A stretch of 64,000 nt of DNA, taken from an uncultured bacterium (GTDB lineage: Bacteria > Bacteroidota > Ignavibacteria > Kapaibacteriales > UBA4661). The notes beneath the pieces were generated by a model. The model did no database searches. It saw nothing but the letters and a program-made list of their open reading frames with translations, and was not told where the DNA came from. Position numbers and translations under genes: made by a program. The stretch spans positions 71,406 to 135,405 of the forward strand of contig CALCNX010000029.1 in NCBI GenBank assembly GCA_937899715.1. Reading direction: 5' to 3'. Positions within the stretch are counted from its first letter, which is position 1; each line of letters starts with the position of its first letter. Positions 43,088-51,411 of the stretch are shown here, piece by piece.

Positions 43088-44476
43088 TCACTTCTTGAGA
43101 TGCCGCCCCATTGAGAACATCATAGGCAGCGCCGCCAAAAATAATACACCACTGACAATAAAACTCCATTCCATGCCGACGGCAGAGGCAAGCGCTCCAC
43201 ACAAAATTGGTGCGAACAGCCCGCCGACCAATGTAGCACTGGAAGCAAGACCCATCATGCCGCCATTACGGTCGGCAGGAGCATATTTACCAAGCGCGGC
43301 ATAGAGTGTCGGAATGGCAGCACCTGCAAAAACACCCATCACTACGCGCAGAGGAAAGAGCCATTCATAACGCGGCACAAATGCTTGAAGCATTGTCGCC
43401 AAACCCAGCCATGGTAGCACCCGCATCATTACCCACACAAAACCACGTTTATCCGTCATTCGTCCCCAGCGCGGAGCAAAAATTACCATAAGAATTCCGA
43501 CGATACCCACTGCTGCGCCTGTAATCGTTGCTAGAAACGCCGCCGGAGCGCCTTTTGCCTCAATGAAATACGCCAGAATGGACGGCGTGAAGTTGAGCGC
43601 TGCCTGCACAAGCACGATAGAAAGCAAGATAGAACGCAAAATCGGTGTCTGCCAGGCAAAGCGCATGGTATCTTGTATGCCGGGCGCTTCCGTGATGCTG
43701 CGTTCATCGGGGCTTTCTTCCACATAGACCACGACCACAATCCCGCTCACGAAGCACAGCGCCGAAACCAAATAAAACAAGCTCCGCACTCCAAACGCAT
43801 CGGCAATCGCCCCGCCGATAAGAGGACCAATAACCGTTCCGGCGGAAATAGCGGTCTGAATAAGGCTAATGGCGTAGCCGCGCTTGTTCTCCGGCGCACT
43901 TGTGCTGACAAGTGAGATGGAGGAAGCAATAAAGCCGCTCACGCCACCTTGAAAAATACGAAGGAAAAACAGTTGCCAGACATTTTGCGCAAAGCCCATC
44001 AGAAACATGGCGAGCGTTAGCCCAAAGATAGCGCGAATAATCATCAATTTTTTGCCGTACTTGTCGCCAAGCGCTCCCCAGAGCGGAACGGTAAAAATAG
44101 AAAGCATAAATGCTCCCGCATAGACCAAACCCGTCCAGCGCTGCGCCTCGGCAAAATCCGTTACGCCGAGCGCCCGCACATAGAGCGGCAAGAACGGCAA
44201 ACACGCATTCATGCCGACCATCGCAATAAACGAGGCTATCCAGAGAACATTGACATTGCGCTTCCAGAGCGCGGGGTGAGGTGCAGTACGAGGTGCAGCA
44301 AGCGAGGACGAGAGCGGTGAAGAACCGAGAGGTGATGGTGAGGACGAAACCACAGGTGTTTTGGTTTGTGAAACTTCTGTTTCTACAAAACTACGACATT
44401 TTTCTCTGATGTGGAAATGTACTCCCCAAAAGCCCCTATTCTCCTTGCTTCCGAAGGGTTTCTTCGATTGCGTCAA
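43088..44476 (-). CDS. Major facilitator superfamily transporter
   Basis: A protein of up to 462 residues with 12 predicted helices. The first ~70 residues are a poorly conserved Ser/Pro-rich lead; the true start is uncertain, and the frame overlaps the thioesterase gene by 41 bp. The MFS motif A-like GALGDKYGKKLMI between helices 2 and 3 and the repeat GRMTDKRGF in the second half are clear. It resembles multidrug efflux members such as MdtG (ALGVTDF, IGPLIGGAIADAFG). Proton-driven export is likely; the substrate is unknown. Confidence 0.85.
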   Translation of the reverse strand: MTQSKKPFGSKENRGFWGVHFHIREKCRSFVETEVSQTKTPVVSSSPSPLGSSPLSSSLAAPRTAPHPALWKRNVNVLWIASFIAMVGMNACLPFLPLYVRALGVTDFAEAQRWTGLVYAGAFMLSIFTVPLWGALGDKYGKKLMIIRAIFGLTLAMFLMGFAQNVWQLFFLRIFQGGVSGFIASSISLVSTSAPENKRGYAISLIQTAISAGTVIGPLIGGAIADAFGVRSLFYLVSALCFVSGIVVVVYVEESPDERSITEAPGIQDTMRFAWQTPILRSILLSIVLVQAALNFTPSILAYFIEAKGAPAAFLATITGAAVGIVGILMVIFAPRWGRMTDKRGFVWVMMRVLPWLGLATMLQAFVPRYEWLFPLRVVMGVFAGAAIPTLYAALGKYAPADRNGGMMGLASSATLVGGLFAPILCGALASAVGMEWSFIVSGVLFLAALPMMFSMGRHLKK

Positions 44477-44873
44477 AAAAGATTTTTGGCGGGCGTACAG
44501 GTTTCATTCCATCGGCAGTCACGAAAGGGTGGATTGAATAACCACTAACGATTTCCTCTTCGCCGCGCTTAATGAGATATTCAATGCGGATAGTCGGCAG
44601 GCGCTCTAGCGTGTAGGTGGCGTAAATATCCAGCAAATCGTCATAAACGGCGGGAGCTTTGTAGCGGGCAAAAATCTCCAGTACGGGAAGTAAGTACCCC
44701 GATTTTTCCAATTCGGTGTAAGGCAGTCCACAAGCCCGAAGCAGCTCCGTCCGCCCAATTTCAAAATACACGAGATAGTTGCCGTTATAGACAATCTTCA
44801 TTTTGTCCGTATCGGCGTAGCGGACACGGACTTGGGAGCGGTGCGTGACGGAATGTTGATTATTGTTATCCAT
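44436..44873 (-). CDS. Acyl-CoA thioesterase (4HBT, YbgC-like)
   Basis: The ATG at 44873 (MDNNNQHSV) is preferred over the TTG at 44882; 145 residues. The hot-dog fold signature RVRYADTDKMKIVYNGNYLVYFE has the catalytic Asp, and GRTELLRACGL follows. Enzymes of this type split acyl- or hydroxybenzoyl-CoA. It overlaps the MFS gene, so both are likely in one transcript. Confidence 0.9.
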   Translation of the reverse strand: MDNNNQHSVTHRSQVRVRYADTDKMKIVYNGNYLVYFEIGRTELLRACGLPYTELEKSGYLLPVLEIFARYKAPAVYDDLLDIYATYTLERLPTIRIEYLIKRGEEEIVSGYSIHPFVTADGMKPVRPPKIFFDAIEETLRKQGE

Positions 44874-44904
44874 AGTGAGCAAAAATGGTCATGTGAGGTG
44901 GTTA

Positions 44905-44950
44905 AAAACAACCCGTCGGGCAGCAATGGAGCCGTCCGACGGGTTGTACA
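44905..44950 (-). terminator. Terminator upstream of the thioesterase gene
   Basis: On the minus strand ACAACCCGTCGG and CCGACGGGTTGT form a stem followed by TTTTT. It stops transcripts coming from the M28 peptidase region. Confidence 0.7.
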
Positions 44951-44959
44951 AAATCGTGA

Positions 44960-45235
44960 GGTGGAACGCAGATTACAGGATTTTCAGGACAATCTTACTC
45001 GTGAGAGCAAACGAAATAAAAACTATACTTTATGAGCTGAAGTTACGATGAGCTGAAGTGACGCTTTGCCAAGACATTCCCCTCTTTGGAACAAAGAGGG
45101 GTGTACGAGCGGCAGCGAGGACGGGGTGTTATTTCGTACATTGATGCCGCTTCTGTGCTGAAGAACTACCCCGTCAGTCCTCGCTTCGCGGGACTGCCAC
45201 CCCTTCACACAGTGAAGGGGAATTTCAGAAAGGGT
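44960..45235. repeat. Cluster of dispersed palindromic repeats
   Basis: The ~300-bp gap after the M28 gene holds no gene. 44960-44992 is a half copy of the MITE-like element seen at 37667. 45076-45105 (ATTCCCCTCTTTGgaaCAAAGAGGGG) and 45197-45225 (CACCCCTTCACacaGTGAAGGGGAA) are two palindromes, each joined to CGGGGTGTT or CTACCCCGTCAG-type arms with GCGAGGAC/GTCCTCGC segments. Together they make a larger imperfect inverted repeat. Confidence 0.6.
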
Positions 45236-45266
45236 AACTTCAGATTTATGAGTTGTACCCCAAACA

Positions 45267-46811
45267 TTACTTCTCGCCATACAGCGTTTTGAACGCCGCT
45301 TCGTATTTATCGCCCGCTTTCCAGCGCGGACGGCTGTTTGCATCGGCAATGAGACGCGAGGCAGTGATAAATGAATTCACAAAGCGCGTCAGATAGCGGA
45401 AGTTGAAATCTTCGCCCGCTTCGTCTGCTTGCTGGTGGTAATACTTCCCAATCTCGGCATCAAACGCCGTGAAGCCGGGTGAATACGTGGGCGCAGGAAT
45501 ACCAACCTTTGCAAAACTGACGTTGTCTGAGCGGTCGAAAAGATTCTGCTCCGGCGCAGGGTCGTTTGCGGCTCTGAGACCGTGCGCTTTAGCGGCTTCT
45601 TCCAGCAATGGCTGCGCGGTGGTGCGCTCAAGTCCCATCACCGTGACGAGTGTTGTATCGTTGAAGCCTGCGCCGTCGATGTTGAGGTTGTAGATGACGT
45701 TTTTGTGCGGGATAGCGGGATTCTTTGCGTAGTACGTGCTGCCCAGCAAGCCAGCTTCTTCAGCGGTGCAAGCAAGCAGAAGTATTGATCGCTTCGGTGG
45801 CTTTGCGGCAAGATATTTTGCAGCTGCCAGAATCGCCGTTGTTCCCATGCCGTTGTCCCGTGCGCCGTTGTAGATGGTGTCTTTGCTGGTGGCGCTTTTG
45901 CCCGTGCCAATGTGGTCGTAGTGCGCTGACAGCAGCACGTACTCTTGGCTGAGCGCGGGGTCTGTGCCTTTGATAACGCCGATAACGTTGTTGGAATAGA
46001 GCGTGTCGTAGCGCGTCGGCTCAAGGCTCATGCTGACGGCAATAGGGCGCTTTTGTGCGGCTTCGGCAGCAAGTTTCATAGTCATTTTTTTGCCGCCGTC
46101 ATACGCCAGCACCCAATTCATCGTGTGTGGTTTTGTCTCGGTGCTTGCCAAATCAGGACGAGTGTTTTTATTGAAAGCAACGATATTGCCCCACGCAATC
46201 TGATTATCCGGTGTGAATAGCTCCACAAGTCCCGCAGCACCTTTTGCCTCGGCAACCTCACGCTTGCGGAAGCTCATGTTAAAGCCCTTGCGCACTTCGG
46301 TACTATCGTTGTCACCGAAGCGGATGATAACAATTTTCCCTTTCACGTCCAGCCCTGCGTAATCATCACGCTTCGCTGCCGAATCCACCACGCCAAAGCC
46401 CGCATAAACAGCATTGCCGGAAAGGAGTGCCGTGTGAGCGTAGGCAGGAATAAAGCGGCGGTCGAGTGCAAGCGTATCGCCCGCGATAATAAGCGAACCG
46501 CTCGCTGCGGCGCGGCGCTTCACGAATGTTATTGGCTGGAAGTATGATTTCATGCTTCCGGCAAGTGCTACGTTGCTCAGGCGAAACTGCTCGGCTATGT
46601 AGCGGGCGGCTTCATCATTGCCCGGCATACCGGTCATGCGTCCCATGAGTTTATCGGAAGCCAAAAACTGCAAGTGTGCTTTGCACTCGGCTTCAGTGGC
46701 GGGTTGCGCCAATGCGGGCTGTGCCAAAAGCGCAGGCGCGGCGGCAGAACAAACGAGCGCAAAAGCGCACAACGCCTGTGCTGCGCGGAAAAACGTCGAA
46801 TAAAAATTCAT
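45267..46811 (-). CDS. Secreted M28-family zinc aminopeptidase
   Basis: Start at 46811 (MNFYSTFFRAAQ) begins a signal peptide cut near LLAQ; 514 residues. A PA-like insert lies at about 130-260. The zinc ligands are visible: His in LSAHYDHIG, bridging Asp in NGARDNGMGT, catalytic Glu pair in TAEEAGLLGS, Asp in LNIDGAG and a final His in KYYHQQADE. It should remove N-terminal amino acids from peptides in the periplasm or outside. No T9SS tail. Confidence 0.92.
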   Translation of the reverse strand: MNFYSTFFRAAQALCAFALVCSAAAPALLAQPALAQPATEAECKAHLQFLASDKLMGRMTGMPGNDEAARYIAEQFRLSNVALAGSMKSYFQPITFVKRRAAASGSLIIAGDTLALDRRFIPAYAHTALLSGNAVYAGFGVVDSAAKRDDYAGLDVKGKIVIIRFGDNDSTEVRKGFNMSFRKREVAEAKGAAGLVELFTPDNQIAWGNIVAFNKNTRPDLASTETKPHTMNWVLAYDGGKKMTMKLAAEAAQKRPIAVSMSLEPTRYDTLYSNNVIGVIKGTDPALSQEYVLLSAHYDHIGTGKSATSKDTIYNGARDNGMGTTAILAAAKYLAAKPPKRSILLLACTAEEAGLLGSTYYAKNPAIPHKNVIYNLNIDGAGFNDTTLVTVMGLERTTAQPLLEEAAKAHGLRAANDPAPEQNLFDRSDNVSFAKVGIPAPTYSPGFTAFDAEIGKYYHQQADEAGEDFNFRYLTRFVNSFITASRLIADANSRPRWKAGDKYEAAFKTLYGEK

Positions 46812-46881
46812 AATACTTTTGGTGTATGAGTGAAAAGGAAAATACGAGGCGCAATATCGCTCCAAATTGGCAGATAACAAA

Positions 46882-46906
46882 GAGCGCGAAAAAAATGTTC
46901 GCGCTC
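46882..46906. other. Hairpin in divergent promoter region
   Basis: GAGCGCGAA and TTCGCGCTC form a 9-bp stem with a 7-base loop, in the 283-bp gap between the divergent M28 and lipoprotein genes. No T-run follows. It may be an operator or a 5'-leader structure. Confidence 0.35.
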
Positions 46907-47094
46907 GTGCATGAATTGATGCGGGCTTTGGGGAGTGTACAAATTATTTTCACCCATTATGCGTTTTTTTGTGAAACACTTTTGCAGTTTGTGGATTATT
47001 GCTTTTTGTCATCGGATGCCATCTATTGCCAACACGCAGTGCTTTTCCTCGTTGACGAAATCCATTTATTTATCGTTCTCTTTTCTTGTGTCGT

Positions 47095-48102
47095 ATGAAA
47101 ACCTCCTTTTTCCTGAAGCCAGCGCTCCTGCTGGTCGCTTGCCTCTTTTTGATGAATGTGCAAAGCTGCAAAGACCCCTTGCAAGGCGATATTCCGCGTA
47201 CGCTGGAACCAGTGATAAGCACCACAGAGTGGCAGCAGATGAACGGTCTGCATGGGAGTGTAACCTGTTTTGCAAAAAGTGGTAATTCGCTCTTCACTGG
47301 AATGTATATTGGCGGAATCTTTCGCTCCGATAACAACGGCGCATTATGGCAAGCAGTGAATAACAGCTTGAAAAATACAGATCTCCAATCTCTTATCGCT
47401 AGTGGCAACACGCTTTTTGCTGGGATAAATGGCGAAGGAATCTTGCGCTCAACGGATAATGGTGCGACGTGGCAGGTGATGAATAGTGGCTTGACGAGTT
47501 TATCTATATATTGCCTCGCTGCTAGTGAAAACACTCTCTTTGCAGGAACAGTTCCAAGTCAAACTTCGGCTGGTGGTCTTTTTCGCTCTACGGACAATGG
47601 TACAACGTGGCAAGAACTAACTAACGGCTTAACAAGTAAAAGTATCCAATCTCTTACCATAAGTGAAAACTCACTTTTTGCGGGAACAGACAAAGGTCTT
47701 TTTCGTTCTATAGACTATGGCATGACATGGCAGGCAGTGAATAACGGCTTGACAAATGCATATATCAAATCTCTCACTGCCGTTAGAGGGAGCATACTCT
47801 TTGCCGGAAGAGCAGACGGTGGTGGTGTCTTTCGTTCTATGGACAACGGCATAACATGGCAGGCAGTGAATAACGGTTTGAGGACTCCGGCTCCGGCTAT
47901 TATTTCTCTTACAGCTAACGGAAATACAGTCTTTGCCGGAACAAGTGACGGTGTTTTTCGCTTAAACAATAACGGAAACTCGTGGCAAGTAGTGGGAATT
48001 CGTTTGGCTAATATCTTGGTTCTTTCGCTCGCGGTGAAAGGCAATACTCTCTTTGCGGGGACAAACGGAGAAGGGGCTTTCAGAATAGGCATCCCTCAGT
48101 AG
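47095..48102 (+). CDS. Lipoprotein with BNR/Asp-box beta-propeller
   Basis: The start at 47095 gives a lipobox signal (VQSC, Cys near 24). The mature part is a propeller with six or seven blades, each with the motif GxFRSxDNGxTWQ: FRSDNNGALW, LRSTDNGATW, FRSTDNGTTW, FRSIDYGMTW, FRSMDNGITW and FRLNNNGNSW. This is the Vps10/ photosystem-II-stability-type (YCF48-like) blade. The start SCKDPLQGDIPR is like SCKAPTEGDIPR in the lipoprotein at 51412. No catalytic residues are seen; it is probably a surface scaffold. Confidence 0.85.
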   Translation: MKTSFFLKPALLLVACLFLMNVQSCKDPLQGDIPRTLEPVISTTEWQQMNGLHGSVTCFAKSGNSLFTGMYIGGIFRSDNNGALWQAVNNSLKNTDLQSLIASGNTLFAGINGEGILRSTDNGATWQVMNSGLTSLSIYCLAASENTLFAGTVPSQTSAGGLFRSTDNGTTWQELTNGLTSKSIQSLTISENSLFAGTDKGLFRSIDYGMTWQAVNNGLTNAYIKSLTAVRGSILFAGRADGGGVFRSMDNGITWQAVNNGLRTPAPAIISLTANGNTVFAGTSDGVFRLNNNGNSWQVVGIRLANILVLSLAVKGNTLFAGTNGEGAFRIGIPQ

Positions 48103-48171
48103 TCCTTTCTTGGTAGTTATTCGCTTATCCACGTTTACATCATAACCATACAAACCATTCACCCAAAAACC

Positions 48172-48738
48172 ATGCCCCCAAACACCCAAACCGACATCGA
48201 ACTCTACGCTCTGCTTCGCACTCCGAAGCCCGAAGGGGAGCGGGCGTTCGCGGAACTCTACCGCCGCCATGCGCCGCGCATCAATGCCTATTGCAAGCGG
48301 GTTCTCGGCTCGAAAGAAGAAACATCCGATGTGTTTCAAGAGACCTTTGCGCGATTTTACCAGAGTGCGCAGAGCGCCGAAGCCCGCACCATGACGAACA
48401 TTCCTGCGTATCTGCTTGTGATAGCGCGTAATCTCTGCCTCCAGCACAAACGCAACACGCGCACCACCTTTCGATTTGAAGACTTCGATATGCCCGACCG
48501 CCATGCGGCGCGGCGTATGGAAGAGACCGAACTGCTCTCGCTTATTGCCACGGCGCTGGAACTGCTGGATTTCGACCACCGCGAAGCATTTGTCCTGCGG
48601 GAATACGACGGGCTGTCGTATCAGGAAATCGCGGAATTTTTAGCCACCAACGAAGCCACCATTCGCACCCGCGTTCACCGCGCGAAGCAAAAAATACGTC
48701 AAATTTTATCACCCTATTTGCACGATTTGAACAAGTAA
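48172..48738 (+). CDS. ECF-type RNA polymerase sigma factor
   Basis: A 188-residue sigma-70 family protein. Region 2 is FAELYRRHAPRINAYCKRVL...EETSDVFQETFARFYQ, and region 4 is LLDFDHREAFVLREYDGLSYQEIAEFLATNEATIRTRVHRAKQKIRQ with the helix-turn-helix. ECF sigmas react to envelope signals and are held by an anti-sigma factor; the next gene looks like one. Confidence 0.93.
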   Translation: MPPNTQTDIELYALLRTPKPEGERAFAELYRRHAPRINAYCKRVLGSKEETSDVFQETFARFYQSAQSAEARTMTNIPAYLLVIARNLCLQHKRNTRTTFRFEDFDMPDRHAARRMEETELLSLIATALELLDFDHREAFVLREYDGLSYQEIAEFLATNEATIRTRVHRAKQKIRQILSPYLHDLNK

Positions 48739-48754
48739 TTCAGCTGACGCAAAA

Positions 48755-48861
48755 GCCCCTCACCCAACCCTCTCCCAGAGGGAGAGGGCTTCAGAACAAG
48801 TTTCTGATCAATACCCTCGCCCTTTGGGAGAGGGTCTCGCGCAGCGAGGGGTGAGGGCAGC
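48755..48861. repeat. Inverted pair of CTCTCCC/GGGAGAGGG repeats
   Basis: Two copies of the palindrome that flanks the DUF559 cassette lie head to head: CCCCTCACCCAACCCTCTCCC... at 48757 and ...GGGAGAGGGTCTCGCGCAGC at 48826, ending GGGGTGAGGG at 48858. The spacer is ~30 bp and has no gene. It separates the sigma factor from the anti-sigma/barrel gene. Confidence 0.7.
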
Positions 48862-48947
48862 ACACGCACTGCGTAAGATGAGGAAGCAATTTTTAGAGCG
48901 CAAGTTTTCACAACACTACCAACGATACTATTTGCAGAAAAATCATC

Positions 48948-50528
48948 ATGGATTACTCAGAACTCCTTCACGACTGGATAGACGGCACACTGGCAAGCCA
49001 TCACGAGGAAGCCGTCTTTATAGCGCTTTCGCGGCAGCCGGAACTCCGCACCGAGCTTCAAGACCTCGTCCGCATTCGCGCCGCCGTCCAGAACGACATC
49101 GAAGCCTTCACGCCCTCGCCCGCCGACACGAGCGCCATTTTCGGGCGCTTGGGCTTTAGCGTTCCGCCGGATATTCCAAGCCTTGCCAGCGCAGCCGCTA
49201 CAAATGTCACCGCTACAAATGTTGCCGCTACAAGCGTCGCAGCTACAAGCGTTGCCGCGACAAGCACCGCAGGCACTTCGGCGGCTGCGGGTGCAGCGAA
49301 GGTGCTATCAGGCGTTGCAGCGCTGGGCGGAGCGGCAAAGATTGCTTTGGCAGGTGCATGGCGCAGTTACGGCGCAGTACTGGCTTCGGCGTGTGTGGCA
49401 TCGCTCGCAACAGTGCTGATGCTGGACTGGCGCAGTGGTAGCGGCATATTTGGCGGCGATACAAGAGGCGCAACCGAACAAACCGCAAATGCAGTCTATA
49501 ACGGGCAAAACGGCACGACTGCTCAGAGATTCGGCAATAATAGCGGCGGCATTACAGGAAATGGTTCTTCCTTCGGGAATGGTTCTTCATTTGGGAACAG
49601 CTCTTCCTTCGGGAACAACTCTTCATCTGGGAATGGCTTTGATGGAGGCGGGCGATTGGGGAATAATGGTGAAGGAAGCGGATTGCAGCAATACATGAAG
49701 CAGTCGGACACGGTGCGCGAGCGTGTGATTGTGCGAGAGATTGTGAAAGAGATTGTCCGCTACGTGCAGCCGCCAAGCGCCTCCGAGAATAATGCGTTTG
49801 CAAATGCACTGGCAAATGCACAAGCAAATGCGCTAGCAATGGCAGCCACGCAAAACGAGCAAGCACATTCAGACCAAGTATCACACGAGGCGGCACAGGT
49901 TCAAACGGTCAACATTCCAAAAGAATCGGCGGCAGAATCATTTTCAAAACAAGCACTGAAGCGCTCCACAGCAGCGCCAAGTGTGGATAATATTCCGGCA
50001 ATGCTTCCTACCGCTATGGGAGAGCATGAGGAAACGCTTGCGGACGTGCTGCACCGCTTCCGGCTTGGTGTGCGAGGCTTTACGGCGCTTTCACTGCCTG
50101 CCCCTTCGCTCGACCCAAGCTCCACGCCATTTTTCAACAATGCGGCAATCAGCCTTCAGTATGCGTTGTCGCCGAATCGTTCCATCGGCATAGAAGTAGG
50201 GCAGGAAGCATTCTTCCAGCAATACAAAACCACCGAGAACCAAGACACATATCTTGTGTCGCAATACCCGACGCAGTGGTGGGCAGGGCTGACGTATCGC
50301 TACGCCTTCACGCCGTCGGAACTCTTCTCGCCCTTTGCCAGTGCCACTCTGGGCGTGGCGGGGTATGGGTTTCTTGGGCGCACGCAGGTTGGCTGCACGT
50401 ACTCGCCGGACGGCATCACACAGTTTTTGCTGGGTGTGGAAGCAAGTGCGCTGGTCTATGGGCATCAAGGCACGAACTATGTGTCGCCGAAGGTGGGCGT
50501 GACGTATGGGGTTTCGCTACGGTTCTAA
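48948..50528 (+). CDS. Anti-sigma-like / outer-membrane beta-barrel fusion protein
   Basis: A 526-residue protein with an unusual build. Residues 1-60 (YSELLHDWIDGTLASHHEEAVFIAL...LRTELQDLVRIR) look like the cytosolic part of an anti-sigma factor without zinc ligands. An Ala/Thr-rich repeat (ATNVAATSVAATSVAATS) and a membrane helix (~142-162) follow. The next part is a Gly/Ser/Asn repeat (GNGSSFGNGSSFGNSSSFGN), a coiled stretch (ANALANAQANALA) and a ~150-residue beta-rich domain ending in Phe, typical of outer-membrane barrels. It would span the envelope from the sigma factor to the outer membrane. Confidence 0.75.
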   Translation: MDYSELLHDWIDGTLASHHEEAVFIALSRQPELRTELQDLVRIRAAVQNDIEAFTPSPADTSAIFGRLGFSVPPDIPSLASAAATNVTATNVAATSVAATSVAATSTAGTSAAAGAAKVLSGVAALGGAAKIALAGAWRSYGAVLASACVASLATVLMLDWRSGSGIFGGDTRGATEQTANAVYNGQNGTTAQRFGNNSGGITGNGSSFGNGSSFGNSSSFGNNSSSGNGFDGGGRLGNNGEGSGLQQYMKQSDTVRERVIVREIVKEIVRYVQPPSASENNAFANALANAQANALAMAATQNEQAHSDQVSHEAAQVQTVNIPKESAAESFSKQALKRSTAAPSVDNIPAMLPTAMGEHEETLADVLHRFRLGVRGFTALSLPAPSLDPSSTPFFNNAAISLQYALSPNRSIGIEVGQEAFFQQYKTTENQDTYLVSQYPTQWWAGLTYRYAFTPSELFSPFASATLGVAGYGFLGRTQVGCTYSPDGITQFLLGVEASALVYGHQGTNYVSPKVGVTYGVSLRF

Positions 50529-50573
50529 ACAATATTTTTATATTTTACACTTAACCATTTTTGGAGATGTTCT

Positions 50574-51347
50574 ATGACTATGCAAATAGTGCTTTGTATC
50601 ATGGTTCTACTTACTGCTGGCTTCACTGCTTCTGCCCAGCAAGACAGCACCGCACGGTTTGTGCGCTATGGGGTCTTTGGGTCGGCGGGGGTGAATTTTC
50701 ATAACGCACCGTATATTGATGAAAGGCAAATTATTGGTGTATATGGTCCCTATGCGCGTTCTTTGGGAGTACGAACTGAAAAGAACTTTGCCGCAGCAGC
50801 TTTTGGCTGGTCTTCAGGAGCTTTGATAGAACTACCGCTTCCGAATGAATTCGGTATGTCCTTTCGATTTTCATATGCGAAGATTGGCGGGCTACTGACC
50901 GCACCATATGAAAGCAGCCCGAAGATGGAACAATATCTTGATACCTCACCATTGGCACAACTGGGAACGGAAACGTATCTGACCTTTCGGCTACTGGATA
51001 GATTTGTACTCTATGCTGGTGTACAGTTGGCAACAATCATGACCATGCCCATTGAAGGAGGTCAGCGCATATTGGACACAAACCCCTATTCAGTTTTTTC
51101 CAACGGGCAGAAGATGCGTTATGAATTCACTGGAAAGTTCAATACTTTCAACAACCCAAATCTGGGTCTTTCCACGGGTATCTGCTATGAAATTCCGATT
51201 GATACTAGAAAGCAATTGTTCTGTGGAATAGAGATTTTTTACACATACTTTCTGGGATCAATTTTACCTGACCCATCCTACTGGTCGCTATCAACGCTCC
51301 GCACAGGCGTGTCTCTGCGCTATGCGCCGTTCGCCGATGGAAAATAA
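50574..51347 (+). CDS. Outer-membrane beta-barrel protein A
   Basis: A 257-residue exported protein (signal cut near SAQQ). It has amphipathic strands, TARFVRYGVFGSAGVNFH at the start and WSLSTLRTGVSLRYAPFADGK at the end. It is clearly paralogous to the gene at 52716, with the same opening and closing motifs. An eight-strand porin-like barrel is plausible. The last strand ends in charged residues rather than Phe. Confidence 0.75.
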   Translation: MTMQIVLCIMVLLTAGFTASAQQDSTARFVRYGVFGSAGVNFHNAPYIDERQIIGVYGPYARSLGVRTEKNFAAAAFGWSSGALIELPLPNEFGMSFRFSYAKIGGLLTAPYESSPKMEQYLDTSPLAQLGTETYLTFRLLDRFVLYAGVQLATIMTMPIEGGQRILDTNPYSVFSNGQKMRYEFTGKFNTFNNPNLGLSTGICYEIPIDTRKQLFCGIEIFYTYFLGSILPDPSYWSLSTLRTGVSLRYAPFADGK

Positions 51348-51411
51348 CACCTTCTCAACCATGTACTTCTCAAAAAACATATTCAATACCACTCTTCCCA
51401 TTGGAGACACT

